Assembly (NCBI RefSeq): GCF_023243075.1
Contig: NZ_JALKFZ020000188.1
Coordinates: forward strand, 1-64,000
Source: Frankia sp. AiPa1
Lineage (GTDB): Bacteria > Actinomycetota > Actinomycetes > Frankiales > Frankiaceae
Direction: 5' to 3'
DNA: 64,000 nucleotides
Shown here piece after piece: positions 8,257-18,365 of this stretch. Position 1 is the first letter of the stretch; every line of letters starts with the position of its first letter. The position numbers and the translations under genes were made by a program. The notes under the pieces were generated by a model that was not told the DNA's origin, did not search any database, and was given only the letters and a program-made list of their open reading frames with translations.

Positions 8257-9552
8257 CTAGCTCCGGCGGGACGCCGACGATCCGCCGGAGGGCGCCGAAC
8301 GCACCTCCCGGTAGGGGACGTTGCGGTCCAGCGCGAGTTCGCGAGGCATGCCGAGCACCCGCTCGCTGATGAGGTTGCGGGCGATCTCCGTCGTGCCGCC
8401 GCCGATCGATGCCACCTGGCGGAGCAGGAACCGGGTGCCGAGATTGCTGAACAGCTCGTCATCGGCATCGCTGGCCACCGCGTCCTGGCCGCCCAGCTCG
8501 AACAGGATCGTCATCAGCCGGCCCGCGCCCACCCCGTGCATCAGGCGCCCGACCGAGGCGAGCTGGTCGGACCCCTTCCCGGAGCCGGCCAGCGCGTGCA
8601 GCCGGGTGTTGAGCTCGCGCATCGCGATCTGCAGCGTGTACGCCTCGCCGATCTGCTCACGCGCTGCCGGATCGTCCGCCCGCCCAGACCGATCGAGCAG
8701 CGTCAGCAGATGATCGGCGGCCTCCCCCGCGGCGGGGCCGAGCTCGCCGTCACCGCCCAGCGCGTGCACGGCGTAGGGCGATGAGGTGAACGAACGCTCG
8801 TGCATCAGCCAGCGGGTGGTGACCGTCCAGCCGTCGTCGATCCCGCCGATGCGGTCGGTGTCGGGCACCCGGACGTCGGTCAGGAACTCCTGGCAGAACT
8901 CCTTGCTGCCGTCGAGCATCTCGATCCGGGAGATCTCGATGTTGTCCTGGTGGATGGGCACCATGAACACCGTCAGGCCACGGTGCTTGGGCACGTCCCA
9001 GTTGGTGCGGGCCAGGCACAGGCCCCAGTCGGACCACCAGGCGCCGGTCGTCCAGATCTTCGAGCCGTTGAGGATCCAGTCGTCGCCGTCCCGCACCGCG
9101 CTCACCTTCGCGCCGGCGACGTCCGATCCCGAGCCCGGCTCGGACAGGAACTGCATCCACAGCTCCTCCCCGCGCATGATCCGCGGGAGGTGCAGGAGCT
9201 TCTGCTCCTCGGTACCGAACTCGAGGATGACCGTCGCACAGGGGGTCATGTTCGGCACCTGTACCCGCTCCGGGAAGCGGTAGCCGTCGATCTCCTCGTC
9301 GAAGGCCTCCGCATGCGCGCGGGTGAGTCCCTGCCCGCCGTACTCCTTCGGGAAGCAGATCCCGGCGAGTCCGTTGTCGTACAGCAGTCGCTGCAGACGG
9401 CGGTCCTCGGCGACCTCGGCGAGCTCCTCGTCGTCCGGGCGAAGGGCCATCCGACCGCGGTGGTCCGAGCCGATCGGCTGGAGGTTCGCTCGGATCCACG
9501 CGCGGGCGCGGGCCCGGAACTGCTCGACCGACTCGATCTCCTCGACGCTCAC
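8257..9552 (-). CDS. Acyl-CoA dehydrogenase, larger subunit of a FadE pair
   Basis: 431 aa from GTG 9552, which overlaps the stop of the upstream dehydrogenase gene by 4 nt (GTGA). N-terminal helical domain with KEYGGQGL, the FAD/substrate loop MQFLSEPGSGSDVAG, then WTTGAWWSDWGL, and the C-terminal IGGGTTEIARN loop. The position where EGT-type ACADs hold an acidic residue is Gly here. In known actinobacterial sterol side-chain enzymes such adjacent genes encode alpha2beta2 heterotetramers with one active site per unlike pair; here the partner gene carries the likely base. First of four such pairs in this window. Confidence 0.88.
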   Translation of the reverse strand: MSVEEIESVEQFRARARAWIRANLQPIGSDHRGRMALRPDDEELAEVAEDRRLQRLLYDNGLAGICFPKEYGGQGLTRAHAEAFDEEIDGYRFPERVQVPNMTPCATVILEFGTEEQKLLHLPRIMRGEELWMQFLSEPGSGSDVAGAKVSAVRDGDDWILNGSKIWTTGAWWSDWGLCLARTNWDVPKHRGLTVFMVPIHQDNIEISRIEMLDGSKEFCQEFLTDVRVPDTDRIGGIDDGWTVTTRWLMHERSFTSSPYAVHALGGDGELGPAAGEAADHLLTLLDRSGRADDPAAREQIGEAYTLQIAMRELNTRLHALAGSGKGSDQLASVGRLMHGVGAGRLMTILFELGGQDAVASDADDELFSNLGTRFLLRQVASIGGGTTEIARNLISERVLGMPRELALDRNVPYREVRSAPSGGSSASRRS

Positions 9553-10700
9553 GCCTGCACCTTTCGCGCGCTGTTCCGGGATTCCAACAGGGAGGTGATC
9601 CGCAGCCGATGCTCCCGGGCCGTGCCGAACAGAGCACTGGAGAGAACCACACGTCGCAGATAAAGGTGCAGATCGTGCTCGTAGGTGACACCGATGCCAC
9701 CGTGCAGCTGGACGCTGTCCTGGCACAGTTCCGGGCCGTACTGGGCCAGGTACGACTTCGCCACGCTCACCAGCTCACCGGCGCGCTCGTCGTCCTCCTG
9801 CACCGCGAGCGCGGCCGCGTCGGCGAGGGCGTGGGAGGTCTCCAGCCACATCTTCTGGTCGGCGACCCGGTGCTTGAGCGCCTGGTAGGACGCCAGCGGC
9901 CGGCCGAAGGAGTACCGGTCGGACAGCCAGCTCATGGTCAGCTCGAACACCCGGTCCAGCGCGCCGACCATCTCGGCGGTCTGGATGACCAGCGCCGTGC
10001 GCAGCTGGCGTTCCACCTCGGGCGCCGCCGCGCCGGCCGCGCCGAGCAGCGCCGACGCGGGCACCCGGGCCTCGCGCAGCGACACTCGGGCGAAGCGCCG
10101 GGACACGTCGATCGTCTTCTGCGGTGTGACGGTGACGCCAGGGGTGCCAGCGGGGACGAGCAGCTGGGTCAGGCCGTCGCCGGTGCGGGCGGTGACGAGC
10201 AGGTAAGCGGCCTGCGCGCCGTGCTCCACCGCGACCTTCTCGCCGGTGAGGACCCAGTCGCCGCCGTCGGCGACGGCCGTCGTCGCCACCTCGCCGAGAC
10301 CGCCGTGCGGGGTCGGCTCGGCATATGCCCACGTCCCGACCGCCGTGCCGGAAACGAGCTCCTCCAGCGGCTGCGCGTACGTGTCACCGCCGACCCGCGA
10401 CAGCGCCTCGGCGACAACGTTCGTCGTCAGCAGCGGCCCGGGGGACGCGTGGCGGCCGAACTCGTACGCCACCAGCGCCAGGTCCCGCAGGCCCTGGCCG
10501 CTGACGCTCCCTCCGCCGTGCTCCTCGGCGACGAGCAACGCCGCCCAGCCGAGCTCAGCACCGGCCGCCCAGTAGTCCGGGTCGTAGCCGTCGGGACGGT
10601 CCCGCAGCTGCCGCAGGACATCGCTGGGCACGGTGTCCTGCAGGTACTTGCGGGTCGTACCGACCAGGAGTTCCTGGTCGGCGGTCAGTCCCACCTTCAT
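9549..10700 (-). CDS. Acyl-CoA dehydrogenase, smaller subunit of a FadE pair
   Basis: 383 aa; ATG 10700 is preceded by GGAGG at 5-9 nt. ACAD fold: N-terminal TADQELLVGTTRKYL, LLVAEEHGGGS, and the C-terminal QLHGGIGVTYEHD segment, whose Glu lines up with the catalytic Glu of medium-chain ACAD (GGxGxxxEYP). The mid-protein substrate loop is degenerate (WAYAEPTPHGG), consistent with sharing a composite site with the large subunit, whose start it overlaps. Promoter end faces the TYRA array at 10984, beyond which the CoA-transferase gene runs the other way. Confidence 0.88.
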   Translation of the reverse strand: MKVGLTADQELLVGTTRKYLQDTVPSDVLRQLRDRPDGYDPDYWAAGAELGWAALLVAEEHGGGSVSGQGLRDLALVAYEFGRHASPGPLLTTNVVAEALSRVGGDTYAQPLEELVSGTAVGTWAYAEPTPHGGLGEVATTAVADGGDWVLTGEKVAVEHGAQAAYLLVTARTGDGLTQLLVPAGTPGVTVTPQKTIDVSRRFARVSLREARVPASALLGAAGAAAPEVERQLRTALVIQTAEMVGALDRVFELTMSWLSDRYSFGRPLASYQALKHRVADQKMWLETSHALADAAALAVQEDDERAGELVSVAKSYLAQYGPELCQDSVQLHGGIGVTYEHDLHLYLRRVVLSSALFGTAREHRLRITSLLESRNSARKVQA

Positions 10701-10983
10701 CCATTGCCTCCGCCTCGCCGGGCGCCGGCGCCGCCGGCCCGGGTCCGCCCGCTGCCCGTCCGATCGGTACGGCGATCGCGGACCCTGCGTCGCCGGACCA
10801 CCGCGGTTCAGACCCACTGCGGTCCGGACCAGGGGTCCGACGAGGCCCCAGCAGGGGCGACGGCGCGCCTGTTCGATCAGACTAGTCCGATTCTCTGGAC
10901 TCAGTCCAGATTTGCGGCGATCATGCCGTTGCCGAGCACGACACCGCGTTGCCCACGCATCCGGCCGCCGCTAAGGTGCTGAA

Positions 10984-11007
10984 TGTCGAGGTCGACGTCA
11001 ATATAGA
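10984..11007. promoter_or_regulatory. TYRA-array operator A
   Basis: In-phase boxes TCGA 10986, TCGA 10992, TCAA 10998, then an imperfect TAGA 11004, each 6 bp apart. It lies between the divergent dehydrogenase pair (ending upstream at 10700) and the CoA-transferase gene (11283). It shares the 11-mer CGTCAATATAG with the site at 38482. Confidence 0.6.
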
Positions 11008-11173
11008 CAGCTCTGCCGGCCACTCGCCACCCAGTCGGGAGCCCACCACGGGTGTGTGTTCCTGCGGCAGCAGCCCACGTCCACCGACCACGTCCACCGA
11101 CCACGCTCGCTGCCCATGTCCCGCGGCCCGCACACCGCAGACCCGTGCACCCCGCAAGACCCACCTGCCGCGG

Positions 11174-11268
11174 CACAGATCCACAGAGCACCACAGATCC
11201 ACAGCACCACAGATTCACAGCATCACAGATCCGCGGCAGCGCAGATCCACAGCGCCGCACATCGACCT
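11174..11268 (+). repeat. Five to six imperfect 13-bp repeats at 16-18-bp spacing
   Basis: CACAGATCCACAG at 11174 and 11192, CACAGATTCACAG at 11208, CACAGATCCGCGG at 11224, CGCAGATCCACAG at 11240 and a decayed CGCACATCGACCT at 11256. The array fills the leader just before the CoA-transferase ribosome site. Confidence 0.75.
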
Positions 11269-11282
11269 GGCCGGAGGACGGC

Positions 11283-12497
11283 ATGACGGCAGTGATGAAA
11301 GGCGTCCGCATCCTTGAGGTTGCGGAGCACACCTTCGTACCCGCGGCCTCGGCCCTGCTGGCCGACTGGGGCGCGGAGGTCATCAAGATCGAGCACGTCG
11401 AGCGCGGCGACGCGATGCGCGGCCTCGCCTCGACCGGCACAGCGCTGGTCGGCGGCCCGGTGCACGTGCTGCTCGAGCACTCCAACCGGCACAAGAAGAG
11501 CCTCGCCCTCGACCTGAAGTCCGAGGAGGGCGTGGATATCGTCTACCGCCTGGCGGCGACCAGCGACGTCTTCCTCACGAACAAGCTGCCCAGCGTGCGG
11601 GCCAAGCTGAAGATCGACGTCGAGCACATCCGGGCCCACAACCCCAACATCATCTATGCCCGTGGGACGGGGCAGGGCGAGCGCGGCGCCGACGCCGACC
11701 GCGGGTCCTACGACTTCCTCTCCTTCTGGGCGCGGGCCGGCATCGGCCATGCGCTGACGCACGACGACACCGAGTCGATGACCCTCCCGCCGGGCCCGGG
11801 CTTCGGCGACTCGATCGGCGGGCTGACCATCGCCGGCGGCATCATGGGTGCGCTGTTCCACCGCGAGCGCACCGGCGAGGCGACCGTCCTGGACGTCTCG
11901 CTGCTCGGCGTCGGCATGTGGGCTCAGGGCCAGGCCATCGCGCTGTCCCAGCAGCACGGCTTCGCGATGCGCCAGCCGCCCGCCGGGCGCACCTCCAACC
12001 CGCTCGTCGGCGTCTACACGACCAGCGACAGCCGGTCGCTGGTCTTCTCCTGCCTGCAGGCCATGCGCTACTGGCCGGAGTTCTGCCAGATCATTGACCG
12101 GCCCGACCTCGTCAGCGACCCGCGTTTCGCCGACCACGCCTCGATCAGCGCGAACGCCGGGGCGGCCTACGAGGAGCTCAGCGCCACCCTCGGCGCCCGC
12201 CCGCTGGCCGAGTGGCGGGAGCGCCTCGCGGCGTTCAGCGGCCAGTGGGCCGTCGGGCAGTCCACCCTCGAGGTCGCCCAGGACCCGCAGGCTCTCGACA
12301 ACGGCTACATCCAGGACGTGGTGTCCGCGAACGGCACCGAGTTCACCCTCGTCGGCGCGCCCGTGCAGTACGACGAGACGCCCGCGGCGGCCGGGCGGGC
12401 CCCGGAGCTCAACGAGCACGGCGACGAGGTGCTGCAGAGCCTGGGCCTGGACTGGGACGCCATCCTGGACCTGAAGATCAAGGGTGTCGTGGCCTGA
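11283..12497 (+). CDS. CaiB/BaiF family III CoA-transferase
   Basis: 404 aa from ATG 11283; GGAGGA lies 8 nt upstream, and the region before it is repeat DNA, not protein. N-terminal Rossmann-like start GVRILEVAEH...ADWGAEVIKIEHVERGD is diagnostic of family III transferases. The catalytic Asp that forms the aspartyl-CoA anhydride is Asp144 in GSYDFLSFWARAG. C-terminal LNEHGDEVLQSLGLDWDAI is the usual family ending. Such enzymes move CoA between carboxylates, so this is one entry point for substrates next to three ligases. Followed at 235 bp by the aldehyde dehydrogenase in the same direction. Confidence 0.9.
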   Translation: MTAVMKGVRILEVAEHTFVPAASALLADWGAEVIKIEHVERGDAMRGLASTGTALVGGPVHVLLEHSNRHKKSLALDLKSEEGVDIVYRLAATSDVFLTNKLPSVRAKLKIDVEHIRAHNPNIIYARGTGQGERGADADRGSYDFLSFWARAGIGHALTHDDTESMTLPPGPGFGDSIGGLTIAGGIMGALFHRERTGEATVLDVSLLGVGMWAQGQAIALSQQHGFAMRQPPAGRTSNPLVGVYTTSDSRSLVFSCLQAMRYWPEFCQIIDRPDLVSDPRFADHASISANAGAAYEELSATLGARPLAEWRERLAAFSGQWAVGQSTLEVAQDPQALDNGYIQDVVSANGTEFTLVGAPVQYDETPAAAGRAPELNEHGDEVLQSLGLDWDAILDLKIKGVVA

Positions 12498-12732
12498 TCG
12501 GACGGCGGGCCCGGTGCCGCACTCGCGTATCCGCCCAGCCCAGCCCGTCCAGGTCCAGCCCGTCCACGCGCGCGGCCGTTCCGGATGCGACCGACCGGCC
12601 ACGAAATGACCCGCTCTGCCCTGCGGGCGACCGCTTGTGTTGCGCCGGACCGCACCGAGGGCGCAGGCTCGATCATCGGCGACACCTGTGCGCGGGACCA
12701 CACCCACGCCCAACCACATCGAAGGAGACGCG

Positions 12733-14211
<1,479 letters not shown>

Positions 14212-14241
14212 GCCTGGTCGGGGGTCCCTGCCGACGCGCCC

Positions 14242-14271
14242 GCCGACGACGGGGACGCCGACGACGGGGAC
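14242..14271. repeat. Two exact tandem copies of a 15-bp unit
   Basis: GCCGACGACGGGGAC at 14242-14256 and again at 14257-14271, in the short gap after the aldehyde dehydrogenase gene. Confidence 0.8.
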
Positions 14272-14300
14272 GTGAACGTGACGCGCAGGCGTGAACGGGG

Positions 14301-14331
14301 AACGGGGCCGGTGATGGACACCGGCCCCGTT
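14301..14331. terminator. Bidirectional stem-loop terminator
   Basis: Perfect 13-bp stem (AACGGGGCCGGTG, 14301-14313, with 14319-14331), loop ATGGA, ending in TTT. It separates the convergent aldehyde dehydrogenase and amidohydrolase genes. Confidence 0.85.
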
Positions 14332-14347
14332 TCCCATGCCGCCGAGC

Positions 14348-15571
14348 TCAGTCGATGGAGATTTTCAGGACGTCAAGCGCGTTCTGCCGGCCGACGCGAC
14401 GGGTGTCGTCCTCGGAGAGCCCGGACAACGACTCGGGGATGAAGTCCGCGGGCTCGCGGGTGCCCTCGGCATGCGGCCAGTCGGAGCCCAGCAGCAGCCG
14501 GTCGACCCGCACTCCGCCGGCGAGCAGTTCGTCGATGTGGTCCTCCCAGAAGGGAGTGATCCACACGTGCTCGCCGAAGGTGTCCACCGGGTTCTCCTTG
14601 AAGTAACCCGGGTTGCGGTTGGCCGCGTCGCCGAGCCGGTGCAGCAGCTCGGGCGCCCAGGAGGCGCCGTTCTCGACGCTGGCGAAGCGCAGCGCGGGGA
14701 AGCGTTCGAAGACCCGGTGGCAGACGGCGGCGGCGTAGAAGTCGCTGACCGCCCGACCCTTCGTCACGATCCCCCGCAGCGGCGAGCGGAACAGCGAGGT
14801 CTCCTCGCCGCCCGGCTCCCACATCTGCACGAGGATGTCGTAGCCGTCGAGACCGGCGTGGGTCGCCACCGGAATGCCCGCCTCGGCGGCGAGCCCCCAG
14901 AAGGCGTCGTAGTCGGGGTCGAACGGCGAGCGATAGCCGCCCGGCACCGGCACCGGCGCGTTGCGGACGTTGACGGTCACCGCCCCCGCGTCGAGGACCC
15001 GCCGCAGCTCCTCGGCGGCGAACGCCGGGTCGAGCAGCGGAATGTAGGGCACCGCGAACAGCCGGTTCTCGTAGCGGAAGCCCCAGTCCTCGTCCAGCCA
15101 CCGGTTGAACGCCCGGAACACCAGGCCGGCGGCCTCGGGGTCGGTGCGGATCGCGTTCTCGACGCCCACGCCCAGGGTCGGGAACAGCAGAGTCGCGGCC
15201 AGACCCTGCTCGTCCATCACCGCCAGGCGCGCCTTGCGGTCGCGGTACTCGGGCCGCAGCGGCTCGAGCTCCCCGAAGGCATCCTTGATCGTCCGCTGGT
15301 CCGGGTTGCCCCGGTACCAGTCGTACAGCGCACCGGGCTTCGCCACCGGGTCGAAGACCGGGTTCGCGATATAGGAGTTGACCGTTCCGCCCACCAGCAG
15401 CCGACGGCGGCCGTCGACCTCAGCCCACCGCACGCCGCGATAGCGCAGCGAACGGTCGGCGTGCCGGGTGAAGGCATCCTCCGCCTCGTAGTAGTGGTTG
15501 TCGAAGTCAAAGATCCAGGGCTTCGATGCCTGGTTCGTCTCCGTCACCTGGTTGCTCACGATCCGCCTCAT
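14348..15571 (-). CDS. Amidohydrolase_2 family TIM-barrel protein (paralogue 1)
   Basis: 407 aa from ATG 15571; GTG 15559, which has GAGGCGG before it, is an alternative. N-terminal strand FDFDNHYYEAEDAF replaces the DxHxH metal motif of classical amidohydrolases. Later come VATHAGLD (His), VENGASW and LLGSDWPHAEG (Asp/His), the usual C-terminal metal or active-site strand. PF04909 members include decarboxylases (ACMSD, resorcylate decarboxylases) and hydrolases, so the reaction may be non-redox C-C cleavage or hydrolysis. Divergent from an acyl-CoA dehydrogenase pair across TYRA operator G. Close paralogues are at 35102 and 45632, a more distant one at 20489. Confidence 0.82.
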   Translation of the reverse strand: MRRIVSNQVTETNQASKPWIFDFDNHYYEAEDAFTRHADRSLRYRGVRWAEVDGRRRLLVGGTVNSYIANPVFDPVAKPGALYDWYRGNPDQRTIKDAFGELEPLRPEYRDRKARLAVMDEQGLAATLLFPTLGVGVENAIRTDPEAAGLVFRAFNRWLDEDWGFRYENRLFAVPYIPLLDPAFAAEELRRVLDAGAVTVNVRNAPVPVPGGYRSPFDPDYDAFWGLAAEAGIPVATHAGLDGYDILVQMWEPGGEETSLFRSPLRGIVTKGRAVSDFYAAAVCHRVFERFPALRFASVENGASWAPELLHRLGDAANRNPGYFKENPVDTFGEHVWITPFWEDHIDELLAGGVRVDRLLLGSDWPHAEGTREPADFIPESLSGLSEDDTRRVGRQNALDVLKISID

Positions 15572-15638
15572 TCCCGATCACCGCGAGATTGCCGATCACT
15601 GCCCGCAGAGCTTGACGCCGGACTCGGCACCCGCAGAA

Positions 15639-15662
15639 TATCGAACTCGACACCGATGTCGA
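15639..15662. promoter_or_regulatory. TYRA-array operator G
   Basis: Boxes TCGA 15641, TCGA 15647, CCGA 15653 (one mismatch) and TCGA 15659, all in 6-bp phase. It lies in the 139-bp gap between the divergent amidohydrolase and dehydrogenase genes. Confidence 0.55.
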
Positions 15663-15710
15663 GATTCGCGCAGTCCCCTCAGACTGCCCGTCACGGGAGT
15701 TGACAGCAAC

Positions 15711-16778
15711 CTGTCCAGCACATCTGCCACCGAGCTGCAAGAGCTTTCTCATGCCGTACGCGGAACACTCGGCGCAGCCGCCCAGCCCGACGGCGTCCCC
15801 ACCGTCGATCCGCAGTGGCGGGTGGGCTGGCCCACGCTGGCCGGCATCGGTCTGCCCGCGTTCTGCGTACCCGAAGAACGCGGGGGCTTCGGGCTTCGCG
15901 CCGACGCCGCCGCGGCCAGCGCCACCGAGTTGGGTGCCGCGCTCCACGGCGCCCCGTTCGCCGGCCTGACCGCCAGCGCCCACGCCCTGGCCCAGATCAC
16001 CGGCGATGCGGTGGTCGACGAGCTGCTCGAGGGCATCCTCGGCGGCGAGCGGATCTGTGCGTTCGGCCGGCTGAGCCCGGACGACGGCACCGGCACGCGG
16101 ACGGCCCGGCAGGTCGACGGCGCGCCCGCCGCGGACGCCCTGCTGCTGCTCGATCCGCGGCGCGAGCGGGCGCTGCTGTTCACCGACCCCGCCGACTGGC
16201 AGAGCCGCCCCCTCACCGACAGCTTCGACGTCTCGCGCTCCGGCGCCGACGTCACCGTGCCCGTCGGCGCCGGACGGGAGCTGGAGCTGGGTGCCCTCGG
16301 CCACGCGGTCGAGCTCTACCACCTGCTGCTGGCCGCGGACGCACTCGGCAGCGTGAGACGCATGCTTGACCGCACGGTCGCCTACGCGGCCCAACGGCAC
16401 ACCTTCGGCCGCCCGATCGGCGCCACCCAGGCCGTGCAGCACCGCCTGGCCGACCATGCGGTGCGTGCCCGTGGGATGAGCCTCCTGGTCGCCGAGGCGG
16501 TCCGCCACTTCGACCCCGCCGCCAGCGGCGACACCGCCCCGCCCGACGAGGGCGGCGGGATCGCTCGATGGGTGTCGCTGGCGGGGCTGTCGGTAAGCTC
16601 CGGGGCGCCGCATCTGCTCCACGATCTCCTCCAGCTCACCGGCGGCATCGGTTTCACGTGGGAATATGGCCTGCATTTTCACGAGCGACGGGTCCGTCAG
16701 GACGCCCGGCTCGCCGCGAACCCACGAGCGGCGCTGCGCTCACTCGTCCTCAGCGAGGGGTGGACCAATGTCCGCTGA
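15711..16778 (+). CDS. Acyl-CoA dehydrogenase, smaller subunit of a FadE pair; start codon unusual
   Basis: About 355 aa. Conserved ACAD features: LPAFCVPEERGGFGL, YAAQRHTFGRPIGATQAVQHRLAD and LTGGIGFTWEYGLHFHERR, with the Glu at the catalytic position. No ATG, GTG or TTG lies in frame between the divergent neighbour's start region and the conserved N-terminus. I place the start at CTG 15711, 11 nt after GGGAG; this is a guess, and a GTG near 15820 would cut off the N-terminal helix. The downstream gene starts 11 nt before this one's stop, giving a tightly coupled pair. Second of four pairs. Confidence 0.82.
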   Translation: MSSTSATELQELSHAVRGTLGAAAQPDGVPTVDPQWRVGWPTLAGIGLPAFCVPEERGGFGLRADAAAASATELGAALHGAPFAGLTASAHALAQITGDAVVDELLEGILGGERICAFGRLSPDDGTGTRTARQVDGAPAADALLLLDPRRERALLFTDPADWQSRPLTDSFDVSRSGADVTVPVGAGRELELGALGHAVELYHLLLAADALGSVRRMLDRTVAYAAQRHTFGRPIGATQAVQHRLADHAVRARGMSLLVAEAVRHFDPAASGDTAPPDEGGGIARWVSLAGLSVSSGAPHLLHDLLQLTGGIGFTWEYGLHFHERRVRQDARLAANPRAALRSLVLSEGWTNVR

Positions 16779-18051
16779 CACCGACACCCAGGCCAGCGGC
16801 GACACCCAGGCCAGCACCGACACCCAGGCCAGCGGCGACGCCGACCGGGACGCCGGTGCGCGTCCGGATGCCGCCGGCTCCCGCCGCAGCGCCGACGCCT
16901 ACCGGGCGGAGATCCGCGCCTTCATCGCCGAACATGGCGTGCCGATGCCCGCCGAGGGCGTGCGGGTCCCCCGCGATGCCGAGCACGAGCGGGAGATCCG
17001 GGCCTGGCTCGCGGCCCTGTACGCAGGCGGCCACCTCGGCGCCGGCTGGCCGGTGCGGTGGGGTGGCCGGGCCGACCACCTGCCGGTGCACGACCTGGTG
17101 CTGATGGAGGAGCTCATCCTGGGGGACGCCTACCGTCCACTCGACCAGGTGATGCTGGCCGCGCACACCCTCATCGCGTTCGGCAGCGAGGAACAGAAAC
17201 GCGAGCTGCTACCGAAGATCCGTAGCGGCGAGCACATCTGGTGCCAGCTGTTCAGCGAGCCCGAGGCCGGCAGCGACCTCGCCGCGCTGCGCGCCCGCGC
17301 CCGTCCCGCGCCGGACGGGGACGGGTGGCTCGTGTCCGGGCAGAAGATCTGGAGCACCGACGCGCAGTGGGCCGACATGGGCACCCTGCTCGCCCGCACC
17401 GACCCCGACGTCGGCCGGCACGCCGGCATCACCGCGTTCGCCATCCCGATGAACCTGCCCGGGATGGACATCCGCCCGATCCGGGAGATGACCGGCCACG
17501 CCGAGTTCTGCGAGGTCTTCCTCGACGACGTGCGGGTCGGGCCGGAGCATGTGCTCGGCGAGGTGAACGGCGGCTGGAAGGTCGTCACCTCGGGACTCGC
17601 CTCCGAGCGGGCGTTCGTCGGCGCGAACTCGGTGCAACTCGAGCGGATGTTCACCGACCTGGTCACGATCGCCCGCGCCGCCCGTTTCGACGACGGCTCC
17701 GCGGCGCTCGACCACGAGGACGTCCAGGCGAAGCTCGCCGAGGCGCTCTACCGCGTCGAGGAGGTCCGGCTCATCGTGCGCGACACCGTCGAACGTATCC
17801 TCCTCGACGAGGAACACCCCAGCGACGGCCCGGTCGGCAAGCTCGCCTTCACCGAGCTGAACGTCGCGCTCACCGAACTTGCCATGGAAATCATCGACTC
17901 CGCCGTCACCATCGACCCGTCGGCCGCCGACGTCTCCGCCCGCCTGCACCACAACTTCCTCTGGGGCCGCGCCATGACCATCTCCGGCGGCGCCTCGGAG
18001 ATCATGCGCGGCCTGGTCGGCCGCCAGCTCCTGGGCCTACCCCGCGCCTAG
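16768..18051 (+). CDS. Acyl-CoA dehydrogenase, larger subunit of a FadE pair
   Basis: 427 aa; ATG 16768 with GAGGGG upstream, overlapping the small-subunit gene by 11 nt. A 35-residue Asp/Thr/Gln/Ala/Ser-rich leader with three GDTQAS-like repeats precedes the ACAD fold, which starts around DAYRAEIRAFIAEHG. FAD/substrate loop WCQLFSEPEAGSDLAAL, IWSTDAQWADMG, and C-terminal ISGGASEIMRGLVGRQLLGLPR. No acidic residue at the EGT-type position, as in the other large subunits. Expected to form a heterotetramer with the preceding gene's product. Followed by a weak hairpin (18069-18085). Confidence 0.88.
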   Translation: MSADTDTQASGDTQASTDTQASGDADRDAGARPDAAGSRRSADAYRAEIRAFIAEHGVPMPAEGVRVPRDAEHEREIRAWLAALYAGGHLGAGWPVRWGGRADHLPVHDLVLMEELILGDAYRPLDQVMLAAHTLIAFGSEEQKRELLPKIRSGEHIWCQLFSEPEAGSDLAALRARARPAPDGDGWLVSGQKIWSTDAQWADMGTLLARTDPDVGRHAGITAFAIPMNLPGMDIRPIREMTGHAEFCEVFLDDVRVGPEHVLGEVNGGWKVVTSGLASERAFVGANSVQLERMFTDLVTIARAARFDDGSAALDHEDVQAKLAEALYRVEEVRLIVRDTVERILLDEEHPSDGPVGKLAFTELNVALTELAMEIIDSAVTIDPSAADVSARLHHNFLWGRAMTISGGASEIMRGLVGRQLLGLPRA

Positions 18052-18151
18052 GTTGCTCCTCGTGGATCCCCGGCTCGGGGCCGGGTTCACCCCGTGAATC
18101 CCACTGTCCGTGATGGCTTTCGGGGGTGGTGGCGCTGCTGATGAGCGGGGA

Positions 18152-18210
18152 TGTCGCTTCTACCAGGTAATCTGTCTTATTTGTCCCTTCGTAACCCTGT
18201 AGAAGCGACA
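18152..18210. repeat. 12-bp perfect inverted repeat with 35-bp spacer
   Basis: TGTCGCTTCTAC (18152-18163) is exactly repeated in reverse complement at 18199-18210. The enclosed segment and the flanks are T-rich for this genome. It could be a structured RNA, an end-to-end remnant of a small element or a recombination site; nothing decides between these. Confidence 0.6.
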
Positions 18211-18337
18211 CGAAGGTTTTCCGGGGCCGATCCGTCGTCACGCGCAGCGGCGAGCAGGGCGGTAGCGAGTCGGCGGTGGGGGGATGGCTCGCTGGTCGTG
18301 ACGGCCGGAGCTGACGGTGACGGCGGAGGCATCGTGC

Positions 18338-18365
18338 GCCACCGGCCACCGGCCACCGGCCACCG
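18338..18365. repeat. GCCACCG repeated four times
   Basis: Four perfect tandem 7-mers in non-coding DNA. Confidence 0.8.

Larger units (their letters stand above)
10701..11282. other. Divergent regulatory region with operator and repeat array
   Basis: 582 bp with no credible gene. It contains the TYRA operator (10984-11007) and a 16-bp-period repeat array (11174-11268), both listed separately. The remainder is C/A-rich and unremarkable. Confidence 0.6.
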
